NCBI RefSeq assembly: GCF_006717075.1
Contig: NZ_VFQC01000001.1
Location: forward strand, 434,001 to 498,000
Direction of reading: 5' to 3'
Origin: Haloactinospora alba
GTDB taxonomy: Bacteria > Actinomycetota > Actinomycetes > Streptosporangiales > Streptosporangiaceae
DNA length: 64,000 bases
Made by a program: the position numbers and the translations under genes. Under the pieces are notes generated by a model. The model was given only the letters and a program-made list of their open reading frames with translations. It had not been told where the DNA came from and did not search any database. Positions 24,564 to 31,341 of the stretch are shown here, one piece after another; position 1 is the first letter of the stretch; each line of letters starts with the position of its first letter.

Positions 24564-26513
24564 TCAGGGAGTGTTCGGGGAAAGCGCGTCCTTCCAGCGG
24601 TCGTCCAGCGCATAAGGTCTTCGGGAGAAATGCTCTCGGTATGAACGAACGAATCTGGAATTGTGTGCGGAAACTGTTTCCGGCGTCAGCGGTGAGGGTC
24701 CGAATGTCCCGACGACTGCGGCGAGCGGGAACAATGTCGCCCCGCGGCGGACCTTTGTTTCGAGTGCCTCTATCGAGAGGTGGTAGAACCTTGCTCCCGA
24801 CCGGGCCGCGTGGTCGATGGGTTCGTAGTAACCAGTTACGAAGTAGTCGAACCGGGTGTCCCTGCGACTGTAGTCGGCTCCGAAGTAGCGTGCGTGTAGC
24901 CGGTCTGCGAACTGGTAACAGACGGTGACAGCGGTGATCTCGCCCCCATGGCGGCTGACGCAGGCGACGGCGGAACCGAGTACCCCTGACCGGCGTTGGG
25001 CCTCAAACGTGTGCAGGACGCGTTCTTCGTGCTCGGCCCGACCGTGTTTGGTTCGTGTGTTCGCGATGAGAGGGGCGATTTCACGCACCAGCGCCGGCGT
25101 CATGCGCTCCCACGTGACCTCACCTCCGTTGGACGTGTAGTGGCGCATCTCGGAGCGCTGGCGTCGGCGGTCCTTGGCTGGGAGGCGGCTCTGTACGCCC
25201 TGCCACCCTTGGGGATCGATCCATACTCCCGCGTCGGCGCTGTGTAGCACGGCATGGGACTCGGGGTGAGCGTCCGCGAGTTCCTGGGCGTCGGCGAGTG
25301 GCATATAGGGGATTACGACACCCTGTTTTCCTGCTTCCCAAGCGGTGGAGCGTGCTGTGTCGGACAGGGCCCGCACCGTCTCTCGGCGGAGCGGTCCGGA
25401 GGCCACGAGGAGACTGTTGTACGTGCACCGCCTGACACCACCCCACAGGTATGGTTCCTCCCAGTCACCGGGAAGCCCGCTCATGAGTTCCCGCAAGCAG
25501 AAACGCTGGTCGTCCTGCTGGTCGTTGCGCCGTAAGCCACTGTTCCCCCGAACAGTGATGATGGGGGTGGTTTCGTGGGCGCGTTCCACTCCCTTTATCC
25601 ATGGGAGGGATTGGTAGAAACCGTCCGAGCTGAGGAGCGTGTTCCACTCCTCGTCAGGGATGCTGTCCGAGGAGGGGTGTGTCACTGTCCAGTGGTCAGA
25701 TGCGGGATCCGCCAGGGACGAGTGCTCTGGCTTCCTCCCGGAGGCGCGGGTGCTCTGGCGTTGTGCCTGTGGCTGGGATCCGCGCTGCCGTGTGCAGTCG
25801 ATGATGGACGCGTGCGGCACGTTTATGTAGTCGTCCCAGAAACTGGCCGGTATGTCGGCTTCGTGGTGCGGCGCGGTGTGGTGGTGTCGCCACCGAATAT
25901 CCCCGAAGCCGGATGCGACCAGGGTCTGTTCCAGGCTCTCGGCCGTCCAGTAGTAGGCGGTGAGGGTCTCCGTATAGGGCGGCCATGACAGTTCGACTCG
26001 GACCTGGGATCCGTCCGTTCGAGGGTTGGGAGTCAGCATCCGGAGTCCGTATTTCGCGTAGTATTCCGGTCCGCTGTGGTACGCGGGGTTGATGGGAAGG
26101 GTGAGGAAGCGGCCTCCTTCCCGGAGCGCGGATCCGGCTTCCTGGCACAGGGCTGCCAACTCGGCCTTCGTGGCCGCGTACGGAAGGACATAGACTCCCA
26201 GGACCAGGTCGAAGGCTCCTTCCATGCTCCTGAGGAGCTGGTCGGTGTACTCGATCCCCAGCGGCTCACGCGTCTCCTGTTCTCGGCAGTAGGCGAGCAT
26301 GCCGGCGGAACGGTCCAAGCCCACGACACGGTCAGCGCCGCACTTCCTCAACCACCGTGAGTAGATTCCCGCACCGCAGCCGAGGTCGAGGATCCTCGCG
26401 CCGGTGACGTCGCCGACAAGATGAGCGATGGTCGGTCTCTCCACCCCCTGTCTGAACGGCCAATGCCACATCGCGTCGTACATGTGCGCGTGCTGACTGA
26501 ACTGGTCATTCAC
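24564..26513 (-). CDS. Methyltransferase fused to a BioF2/FemAB-like acyltransferase
   Basis: 649 residues from GTG at 26513 with AGGAGG four bases upstream; the frame is open 13 codons further. Residues 1-250 are a class I SAM methyltransferase with ILDLGCGAGIYSRWLRKCGA near 41-60 and GVYVLPYAATKAELAALC. A low-complexity Gln/Ser linker (about 255-285) joins it to a GNAT-fold domain of the BioF2/peptidoglycan-aminoacyltransferase type: WIDPQGWQGVQSRLPAKDRR, then RFYHLSIEALETKVRRGATL near the end. Such domains move an acyl or aminoacyl group, often from aminoacyl-tRNA or CoA. A single protein that both methylates and acylates is unusual. First gene of the island operon. Confidence 0.78.
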   Translation of the reverse strand: MNDQFSQHAHMYDAMWHWPFRQGVERPTIAHLVGDVTGARILDLGCGAGIYSRWLRKCGADRVVGLDRSAGMLAYCREQETREPLGIEYTDQLLRSMEGAFDLVLGVYVLPYAATKAELAALCQEAGSALREGGRFLTLPINPAYHSGPEYYAKYGLRMLTPNPRTDGSQVRVELSWPPYTETLTAYYWTAESLEQTLVASGFGDIRWRHHHTAPHHEADIPASFWDDYINVPHASIIDCTRQRGSQPQAQRQSTRASGRKPEHSSLADPASDHWTVTHPSSDSIPDEEWNTLLSSDGFYQSLPWIKGVERAHETTPIITVRGNSGLRRNDQQDDQRFCLRELMSGLPGDWEEPYLWGGVRRCTYNSLLVASGPLRRETVRALSDTARSTAWEAGKQGVVIPYMPLADAQELADAHPESHAVLHSADAGVWIDPQGWQGVQSRLPAKDRRRQRSEMRHYTSNGGEVTWERMTPALVREIAPLIANTRTKHGRAEHEERVLHTFEAQRRSGVLGSAVACVSRHGGEITAVTVCYQFADRLHARYFGADYSRRDTRFDYFVTGYYEPIDHAARSGARFYHLSIEALETKVRRGATLFPLAAVVGTFGPSPLTPETVSAHNSRFVRSYREHFSRRPYALDDRWKDALSPNTP

Positions 26514-27165
26514 GGTTCCTCCTCGGGCTCGGCCGTGAGTCCCGAAGAACAACAGGAAGGTCCCGGCTTCGTGAAGAAAGGGTTCCTGGTTGTTTCCCCA
26601 GGGGAGCTATTTTCAAGAAGCTCCAGATACTCTTTTCGTCCCTCTCTCAGGGAAACATATTTTTTCCTGTTTGGAGTGTTTGTTGTTTCTGGGGGTGCGT
26701 ATATTTATTTGTGATTACACAGAAGTTTCTGTGGTTGTTTTTCGTGTTGGTGAGTTTAGTCGTGTGTGGCGTGTGTATTGGAGTTTTTCTGTGTGAAAAG
26801 AGGTGGTAATAATATTTGGTTTGTTGTTGCAACGTTCAGTTCTTCCATGCAGGTCATGGCTGGTGCGTATCCGTTGCGGCCTCGTATTTTTGCGTGGGGA
26901 GGTTCTTCGTGGAGCGCATCGGTGTCGGCGTGAGTCGTTCTTGGGATCGAGGTCCGAATTTACGCCGGAGTATCGGAACATAGACTGGTTTGCGCTCCCC
27001 GGCTGCGTGGGGAGTTGGCCAGGTGAATTGCTTCATTCACGCGTGGGGTGAGCGGAGCGTCATTCCGATCGATGGGTGTCTGGAAGCGGGGCGAGTTCCC
27101 CATCCGGACAGAACGGTGCTCTTGTGGACTAAGAGGACGAAAACATCGGGTGGGAAACACAAACC
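26514..27165. promoter_or_regulatory. Very AT-rich control region upstream of the fusion gene
   Basis: 650 bp without a supported gene, markedly T-rich on the plus strand from about 26590 to 26830 in a genome of about 70% GC. It holds a perfect 7-bp inverted repeat, CACAGAA (26718-26724) and TTCTGTG (26727-26733), a possible operator, and a leftward -10-like TATTAT at 26809-26814. Stem GGAGCT/AGCTCC lies near 26603-26624. Short frames exist but lack ribosome sites. Confidence 0.5.
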
Positions 27166-27807
27166 TCAGAGGGAGCGGGCGACGCGGAACCCCACATCGT
27201 CGATCCGCAGCGTGGGGTGGCTGCGGCGGCGTACCGAGGCCCGGCAGCTCCAGTGCTCGTCGAACCATCCGCCGCCGCGCAGTACCCGATAAGGACCGTA
27301 GACCTCGGCGTCGTAGATGTCCCAGCACCATTCCCAGACATTGCCGAGGGTGTCGTACAGGCCCCAGCCGTTGGGCCGCTTTCCGCCCACCCCGTGCGGC
27401 CGTTCGTCCGAGTTGGCGCGGTACCACGCGATCTCGTCGAGTTCCCCGTACCGCGGACCTGTCGTCCCGGCCCGGCAGGCGTGCTCCCACTCGGCTTCGC
27501 TCGGCAGCCGGTAGCCGTCGGCTGACGCGTCCCACTCGACACTCTCGGTATCAGTATGGAGGCGGTAGGCGCGTCGCCTCCCCTCACGCTGGGAGAGCTG
27601 GTTGCAGAACCGGACCGCGTCCCACCACGAGACCTCCCCGACGGGGCACCGGGAGTCGTGCGCGCCCGGCTCTCGTCCCGTTACCTCCCCGTACTGCGCT
27701 CGGGTTACCGGATACGCCCCGATTCGGTACGACGCGAGGTCGACCGGCCAACTGCGCCGTGTCCGGCGGTCCGACAGCGTCACTCGTCCCGACGGGACGG
27801 TGACCAT
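27166..27807 (-). CDS. SUMF1/formylglycine-generating-like protein
   Basis: 213 residues from ATG at 27807 with GGAG 6 nt upstream (ATG at 27831 or 27918 are weaker alternatives). The sulfatase-modifying-factor fold is clear: YRIGAYPVTRAQYGEVTG, CPVGEVSWWDAVRFCNQLS, YRLPSEAEWEHACRAGT, GLYDTLGNVWEWCWD and RVLRGGGWFDEHWSCRASVR. True formylglycine enzymes have paired Cys in the C-terminal segment; here only one Cys (WSCRAS) is seen, so oxidase activity on sulfatases is doubtful. It may instead be a non-heme or structural member of the EgtB/PvdO group. It is transcribed toward the AT-rich region. Confidence 0.82.
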   Translation of the reverse strand: MVTVPSGRVTLSDRRTRRSWPVDLASYRIGAYPVTRAQYGEVTGREPGAHDSRCPVGEVSWWDAVRFCNQLSQREGRRRAYRLHTDTESVEWDASADGYRLPSEAEWEHACRAGTTGPRYGELDEIAWYRANSDERPHGVGGKRPNGWGLYDTLGNVWEWCWDIYDAEVYGPYRVLRGGGWFDEHWSCRASVRRRSHPTLRIDDVGFRVARSL

Positions 27808-27850
27808 CCCGCTCTCCCAGTCTGCCTCCATGGCGGGCGAGTCTACGAGG

Positions 27851-27874
27851 CCCCGAGGGCGGCCGCCCTCGGGG
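27851..27874 (-). repeat. 24-bp perfect palindrome upstream of the SUMF1-like gene
   Basis: Twelve bases CCCCGAGGGCGG at 27851-27862 are followed directly by their reverse complement. It lies 44 bp before the chosen start of the SUMF1-like gene and could be an operator or a hairpin in its leader. Confidence 0.55.
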
Positions 27875-28087
27875 TTTCCGACGTACGCGCGGGGTCTCGG
27901 GGTCCCGTTACCGGGCATTCCGCCGTGACCGGCAGCGTTCGGGGACAGCCGGAAACGGATGGTGTGCCGTTGGGGAGTCCCGGATTGGCTATCGACATCC
28001 AGGAGTTGTGTGGCTACTCATGAGACAGGGAGCCGCGTTTATCTGGGCGGCTGGCGGTGCCCCGATGCCGTGATGGAGTACGGGATA

Positions 28088-28158
28088 CTGGGTTGCTGTC
28101 AGTGGCACTGTGGGTCCTGATCTCCTACGGCTTAGCCACCTGGCCCCGGCCAGTGAGG
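28088..28158 (+). pseudogene. Remnant of the 3' end of the Ser/Thr kinase gene
   Basis: This 70-bp stretch aligns with 18898-18970, the last codons and stop region of the kinase gene, at roughly 60 of 70 positions by eye with two small indels. The encoded tail reads GLLSVALWVLISYGLA against GLLTVVLWVLISRG in the intact protein; the stop codon has changed to TTA. The similarity extends past the stop into noncoding DNA (GGCCCCGGCCA). No other part of a kinase is present. Confidence 0.65.
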
Positions 28159-28239
28159 GAAGGTCTGACCGGGGAGAAGTCCGGTGGAACGGTTCCTACT
28201 CATTAGGGGCCTGAGGTGAAGTACCCCCAAGCAGTGAGG

Positions 28240-28315
28240 ATAGAAGGCCGACCGTAGAACATCCCTGATGCTTGGTACTGCTTATTTCGCTGCGATCCTT
28301 CAACGTGGACGGTCA
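28240..28315 (-). ncRNA. Diverged mini-CRISPR: candidate CreR-like guide RNA
   Basis: Read on the minus strand: a partial repeat at 28315-28298 (GACCGTCCACGTTGAAGG, 15 of 18 identical to the 3' end of the array repeat, with the last 9 bases exact), a 37-nt pseudo-spacer at 28297-28261, then GTTCTACGG at 28260-28252, resembling the repeat start GTATCCACGG with one deletion and one change. The pseudo-spacer length is within the array range (33-41). A processed RNA would carry the correct 5' handle. Its first 20 nt match the cas promoter site at 28365-28384 with one mismatch. Family knowledge: CreR RNAs guide Cas complexes to repress cas promoters. No promoter for it could be fixed. Confidence 0.68.
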
Positions 28316-28361
28316 GCCTATGGGTAACATACATCGTTCAGTGTCCACTTGAGCCACTATC

Positions 28362-28400
28362 TTCATTGCAGCGAAATAAGCAGTCCCTCTAGAGTATAGT
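28362..28400 (+). promoter_or_regulatory. cas operon promoter overlapping a TTC-flanked pseudo-target
   Basis: The plus strand at 28365-28384 equals the first 20 nt of the pseudo-spacer except at position 3, and is preceded by TTC at 28362-28364, a PAM seen in several type I systems. The site overlaps a candidate promoter: -35 TTGCAG at 28366-28371, 18-bp spacer, -10 TAGAGT at 28390-28395 (or TATAGT at 28395-28400). Binding of a crRNA-like guide complex here would block cas transcription. Confidence 0.6.
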
Positions 28401-28427
28401 TTTTGCGATGATGTCATCTTTATGACA

Positions 28428-28456
28428 GTATCCACGGCCAAGTCGAGCCGACACCC
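28428..28456 (+). repeat. CRISPR-repeat-like hairpin in the cas leader
   Basis: GTATCCACGGCC at 28428-28439 is identical to the first 12 bases of the array repeat. The following AAGTCGAGCCGACACC resembles the rest of the repeat with small gaps and keeps a CGGC/GCCG stem. It lies about 30 nt after the candidate -10, so it should be in the cas mRNA leader, where the Cas6-like part of Csb2 could bind or cut it. That role is inference. Confidence 0.65.
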
Positions 28457-28476
28457 CCCAGAGGTTGGAGCACGAA

Positions 28477-28626
28477 TTGGATGGTGTTGAGCGCTATCTG
28501 TGTAGCCGTCAGGAGCCCAATGTCCAGATAAGCGCCAAAGCGTTCTTCTGGCTAGTGGTAGTCCTGCCGGTAGTAGGGTGCGTCATCACCCTGGCCACGT
28601 TCCTGATGGCTACCTCAACAGCCTAG
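28477..28626 (+). CDS. Small membrane protein in the cas leader
   Basis: 49 codons from TTG at 28477, with GGAG six bases upstream. The protein starts LDGVERYLCSRQEPNVQISA, followed by one hydrophobic helix, FFWLVVVLPVVGCVITLATF, and ends MATSTA. It lies between the cas promoter and csb1 in a low-GC stretch, so it should be on the cas transcript. No family is recognised. It could be an accessory membrane factor, a leader peptide, or a chance frame; the ribosome site and clean helix favour a real product. Confidence 0.45.
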   Translation: MDGVERYLCSRQEPNVQISAKAFFWLVVVLPVVGCVITLATFLMATSTA

Positions 28627-28703
28627 ACACTGCTAGCTTCTGACGGGCTGCGTACTGTCAGTCCAGTGTCACCGGTAGCTAGTACTGTTCCGCGCGCATG
28701 GCA

Positions 28704-28731
28704 CATCCCCTGTGAGACCTCGCAGGGGATG
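28704..28731 (+). promoter_or_regulatory. Hairpin just upstream of csb1
   Basis: Perfect 9-bp stem, CATCCCCTG (28704-28712) with CAGGGGATG (28723-28731), 10-base loop, ending 29 bp before the csb1 start. It may be an attenuator or mRNA processing/stability element in the cas leader. Confidence 0.5.
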
Positions 28732-28760
28732 ATCGCGACGGATAGAAGGAGCAGCCTCCC

Positions 28761-29912
28761 GTGCCGGACTTGTCAGAACTCCTGTTCAACGCTGTAGGGC
28801 CGGAACGTACCCATGCCGGGGTCACGACGTACACGCGATACGTCCCGCCGGACGACAGCAAGGTGTTCCCGCCCTCGTTCCCCACCGACGGGCGTTCGGA
28901 GGAACCGCCGTACCTGTTCGAGAAGCGGCGTGTGGACGGGGAGCCGTGCGACGTGGTGGTGCTGGACCAGGTGCCCAGCCAGGCGAACCGGGTCGAGACC
29001 GCCCTGTTGGACGCCCGCGACGCCGGGCGGATCCAGCTTCCGCTGTTCGAACTGACCACCACCGCATCGGACGGCATTCCAGTGCGGTTGACCTCGTTGC
29101 AGTTCCCGCACCGTTTCGCCGACGCCTACCTGCGGGACAGCCAGATCGACGGGGTGAAGTTCGACAACACCGAGATCGGCCGGAGGCTTCGGTCCACTAC
29201 GGCCACCGACGTGCGCCCCCTGTTCGAGTACTCCCCGGAGTCCCTGGTGTTCGGCGGATGGGACTCGCACCGCAAAGGCAGGGGAGTGAAGATCCCGCGG
29301 TTCTACTCCGCCACAGTGTTCGGGCTGGAACCCGAGAAGGGGGAGCGGGCGAGCGGGCGCATGGACCCGCTTAACCTCAGCGGCGCGGTCAAACACACCT
29401 CTCAGGGAGGTTGGGAGTTCACCCCCACCGGTGAGAAGAAGCAGGGGGAGAGACTCAGCGAACTGGGACACGGCAACATCGCACCCAGCCCGGCCCACGG
29501 CGGCGTCGCCATCAGTGAGGCACGGCGCAGCGGGTGGCTGTCACTGTCGGGGTTGGCGAACCTGCGGTTCGGCGACGCCAGCGACGAGGCCGCCCGACTG
29601 GCGCGCGCGACCCTGCTGGCGCTGGCTCTCGCCGGGGACCGGTTGGCGTTCGACGCGCCGTCGCTGTGGCTGCGCTCCGGCTGCGACCTGGTGCGCACCC
29701 ACCAGCAGCTCACCCTCGAGGGCGGTGCCGAGTCCGAACCAATGGACGTGTCGGCCGAGCAGGCCATCGCATGCTTCCACGAACTGCGTGAGCGAACCGC
29801 CCGAGCCGGCATCACCATGAGCACCGACACCGTCCCCCTGGCGCCGCAACCGGGCCTCGCCCAGGCCATCGACTACTCACTGACCCGCGCCGAGTACGGC
29901 GAGGCGGAGTAG
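28761..29912 (+). CDS. csb1: Type I-G (I-U) CRISPR protein Csb1 (Cas7)
   Basis: 383 residues from GTG at 28761 with AAGGAG nine bases upstream. The sequence PDLSELLFNAVGPERTHAGV at the start, VVLDQVPSQANRVETALLD near 68-86 and the RAMP-like LVFGGWDSHRKGRGVKIPRF are typical of the Csb1/GSU0053 family. Csb1 is the Cas7 backbone subunit that polymerises along the crRNA in type I-G Cascade. It is the first large gene of the cas operon, 4 bp before csb2. Family length is normal. Confidence 0.92.
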   Translation: MPDLSELLFNAVGPERTHAGVTTYTRYVPPDDSKVFPPSFPTDGRSEEPPYLFEKRRVDGEPCDVVVLDQVPSQANRVETALLDARDAGRIQLPLFELTTTASDGIPVRLTSLQFPHRFADAYLRDSQIDGVKFDNTEIGRRLRSTTATDVRPLFEYSPESLVFGGWDSHRKGRGVKIPRFYSATVFGLEPEKGERASGRMDPLNLSGAVKHTSQGGWEFTPTGEKKQGERLSELGHGNIAPSPAHGGVAISEARRSGWLSLSGLANLRFGDASDEAARLARATLLALALAGDRLAFDAPSLWLRSGCDLVRTHQQLTLEGGAESEPMDVSAEQAIACFHELRERTARAGITMSTDTVPLAPQPGLAQAIDYSLTRAEYGEAE

Positions 29913-29916
29913 CGCC

Positions 29917-31341
29917 ATGGCACTGGTCATCGAAACCCGACTACTGACCGGACGCTACGAGGCCGCGACCCCGCGCGGAGACCGGGCGGAATGGCCCCCG
30001 CACCCCGCGCGGCTGTTCAACGCCCTGGTCGCCGCCGCACGCGGCGACTCCGAACGCGAGGCGCTGCGCTGGCTGGAGCAACAGCCGCCTCCGCAGGTGT
30101 GGGCGCCGCCGCTGGAGGAGGAGACCACCGCCGCCGGCTACGTGGTCACAAACAAGACCGCGAGGAAGGGCGGCCACCACTGGCCCGGCCGCACCGCCGT
30201 GGAACGCTCCCGCACCACGGGGATGCCGACGGGCGACACCTTCGCCGTGGTGTGGGAGGACGCCGACCCGCCCCAGCGGACGGCGGAAGTGTTGGGCGAA
30301 CTGGCGTGGAACGTCCCCTACCTGGGGCGGGCCTCCAACCCGGCCGCGCTGCGGGTGCACACCACCCCCACCCCGCGGGACGGGTGGGAGACCTACACTC
30401 CCGCCCGCCTGGACACGCCCGGTGCCGCAGAACTGCGCGTGTGCTACCCCGGATACCTGGACGCGCTGGACGCGGCGTTCGCCGAGGGGCGGCGCGCCTG
30501 GGAGGAGTCCCGTACCGTGCCCTACGTCCGTCAGGCCGAGGCCACCGACCCCACCGAGACTCCCGCGTCCGCCGGGGGACCGTTCACGACCATGCTGGCG
30601 TTCTCCCTGCCGCCCCGCACCGTGCGGCCGGAAGGAACCGAGCTGCTGCGCGTCACCAGCGCCCTGCGTGACACGGTGCTGAGCCTGCTGGGAGACGACG
30701 CCGCATCCCAGATCACCGGCCACACCACCCCCGGGCGCGGCCACGTGGCCTACCTCGGGCTGCCGAACGTCGGCCACGAGAAGGCCCAGGGGCACATACT
30801 CGGTGCGGGCCTGCTGCTGCCGCGCGACCTGGACCACGACGCCGCGGCCCAACTACGCCGCGCCCTCGCCGATCCGCAGAGGAACATCCAGGTGCGGATG
30901 GGAAGAGCCGGCCGTCTCGACCTGACCTACGAACCCTGGCCCTCCCGCCCGTCCCGCCTCACCCCCGCCTACTGGTCGGCCGGACGGGCCGGAACACGCC
31001 ACTGGACCACAGCTACACCAGTGATGCTGGACCGCTACACCCGCCGAAACAGCGACCTCGCGCACCACGTCGCCCGGTGCCTCACCACAGCGGGCTATCC
31101 GGAACCCGCGGGCGTCACCGTCTCCGATTCCCCGCTGCTGGCCGGAGCGCCGCAGCGGCCAGCAGCGGGTACCTTCCCGCCCGACCGGCCGCGCCGCAAA
31201 CTCCTCCACGCCCGTGTCGCCTTCGCCGAACCGGTGCACGGGCCGGTGGTGGCCGGGTCGCTGCGGTACCTGGGCCTGGGACTGTTCGCCCCCACCGGGC
31301 CGCCCACCGCCAACACCACCGACCACGGGGAGGACACGTGA
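29917..31341 (+). CDS. csb2: Type I-G (I-U) CRISPR protein Csb2 (Cas5-Cas6 fusion)
   Basis: 474 residues. The N-terminal Cas5-like part begins MALVIETRLLTGRYEA, followed by EWPPHPARLFNALVAAARG and ELAWNVPYLGRASNPAALRV, hallmark segments of Csb2/GSU0054. The C-terminal half carries the Cas6-like ferredoxin fold expected to cut pre-crRNA within the repeat; KLLHARVAFAEPVHGPVVAG near the end is the strand and Gly-rich loop region. It should therefore both cap the crRNA handle and process array transcripts. The cas3 start overlaps its stop. The repeat-like hairpin in the operon leader is a potential extra substrate. Confidence 0.9.
   Translation: MALVIETRLLTGRYEAATPRGDRAEWPPHPARLFNALVAAARGDSEREALRWLEQQPPPQVWAPPLEEETTAAGYVVTNKTARKGGHHWPGRTAVERSRTTGMPTGDTFAVVWEDADPPQRTAEVLGELAWNVPYLGRASNPAALRVHTTPTPRDGWETYTPARLDTPGAAELRVCYPGYLDALDAAFAEGRRAWEESRTVPYVRQAEATDPTETPASAGGPFTTMLAFSLPPRTVRPEGTELLRVTSALRDTVLSLLGDDAASQITGHTTPGRGHVAYLGLPNVGHEKAQGHILGAGLLLPRDLDHDAAAQLRRALADPQRNIQVRMGRAGRLDLTYEPWPSRPSRLTPAYWSAGRAGTRHWTTATPVMLDRYTRRNSDLAHHVARCLTTAGYPEPAGVTVSDSPLLAGAPQRPAAGTFPPDRPRRKLLHARVAFAEPVHGPVVAGSLRYLGLGLFAPTGPPTANTTDHGEDT

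Noticed and set aside
26647-26981. Short minus-strand frames in the AT-rich region as a possible RiPP precursor peptide
   Set aside because: No ribosome site, composition follows the AT-rich DNA (Thr/Asn/Lys/His), and no recognisable leader/core layout.
28243-28260. Plus-strand GAAGGCCG-ACCGT resembling the repeat in the opposite orientation
   Set aside because: The repeat is partly self-complementary, so this can also be the 5' remnant of the minus-strand repeat. The minus-strand reading has the longer exact match (9 bases at the handle), so I kept that one.
28278-28384. 17-bp perfect inverted repeat (28278-28294 and 28368-28384) read as a small transposable element (MITE) or transcription hairpin
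   Set aside because: There is no target-site duplication, and the repeat is better explained as pseudo-spacer and target because one arm is joined to a CRISPR repeat end and the other has a TTC flank in a promoter.
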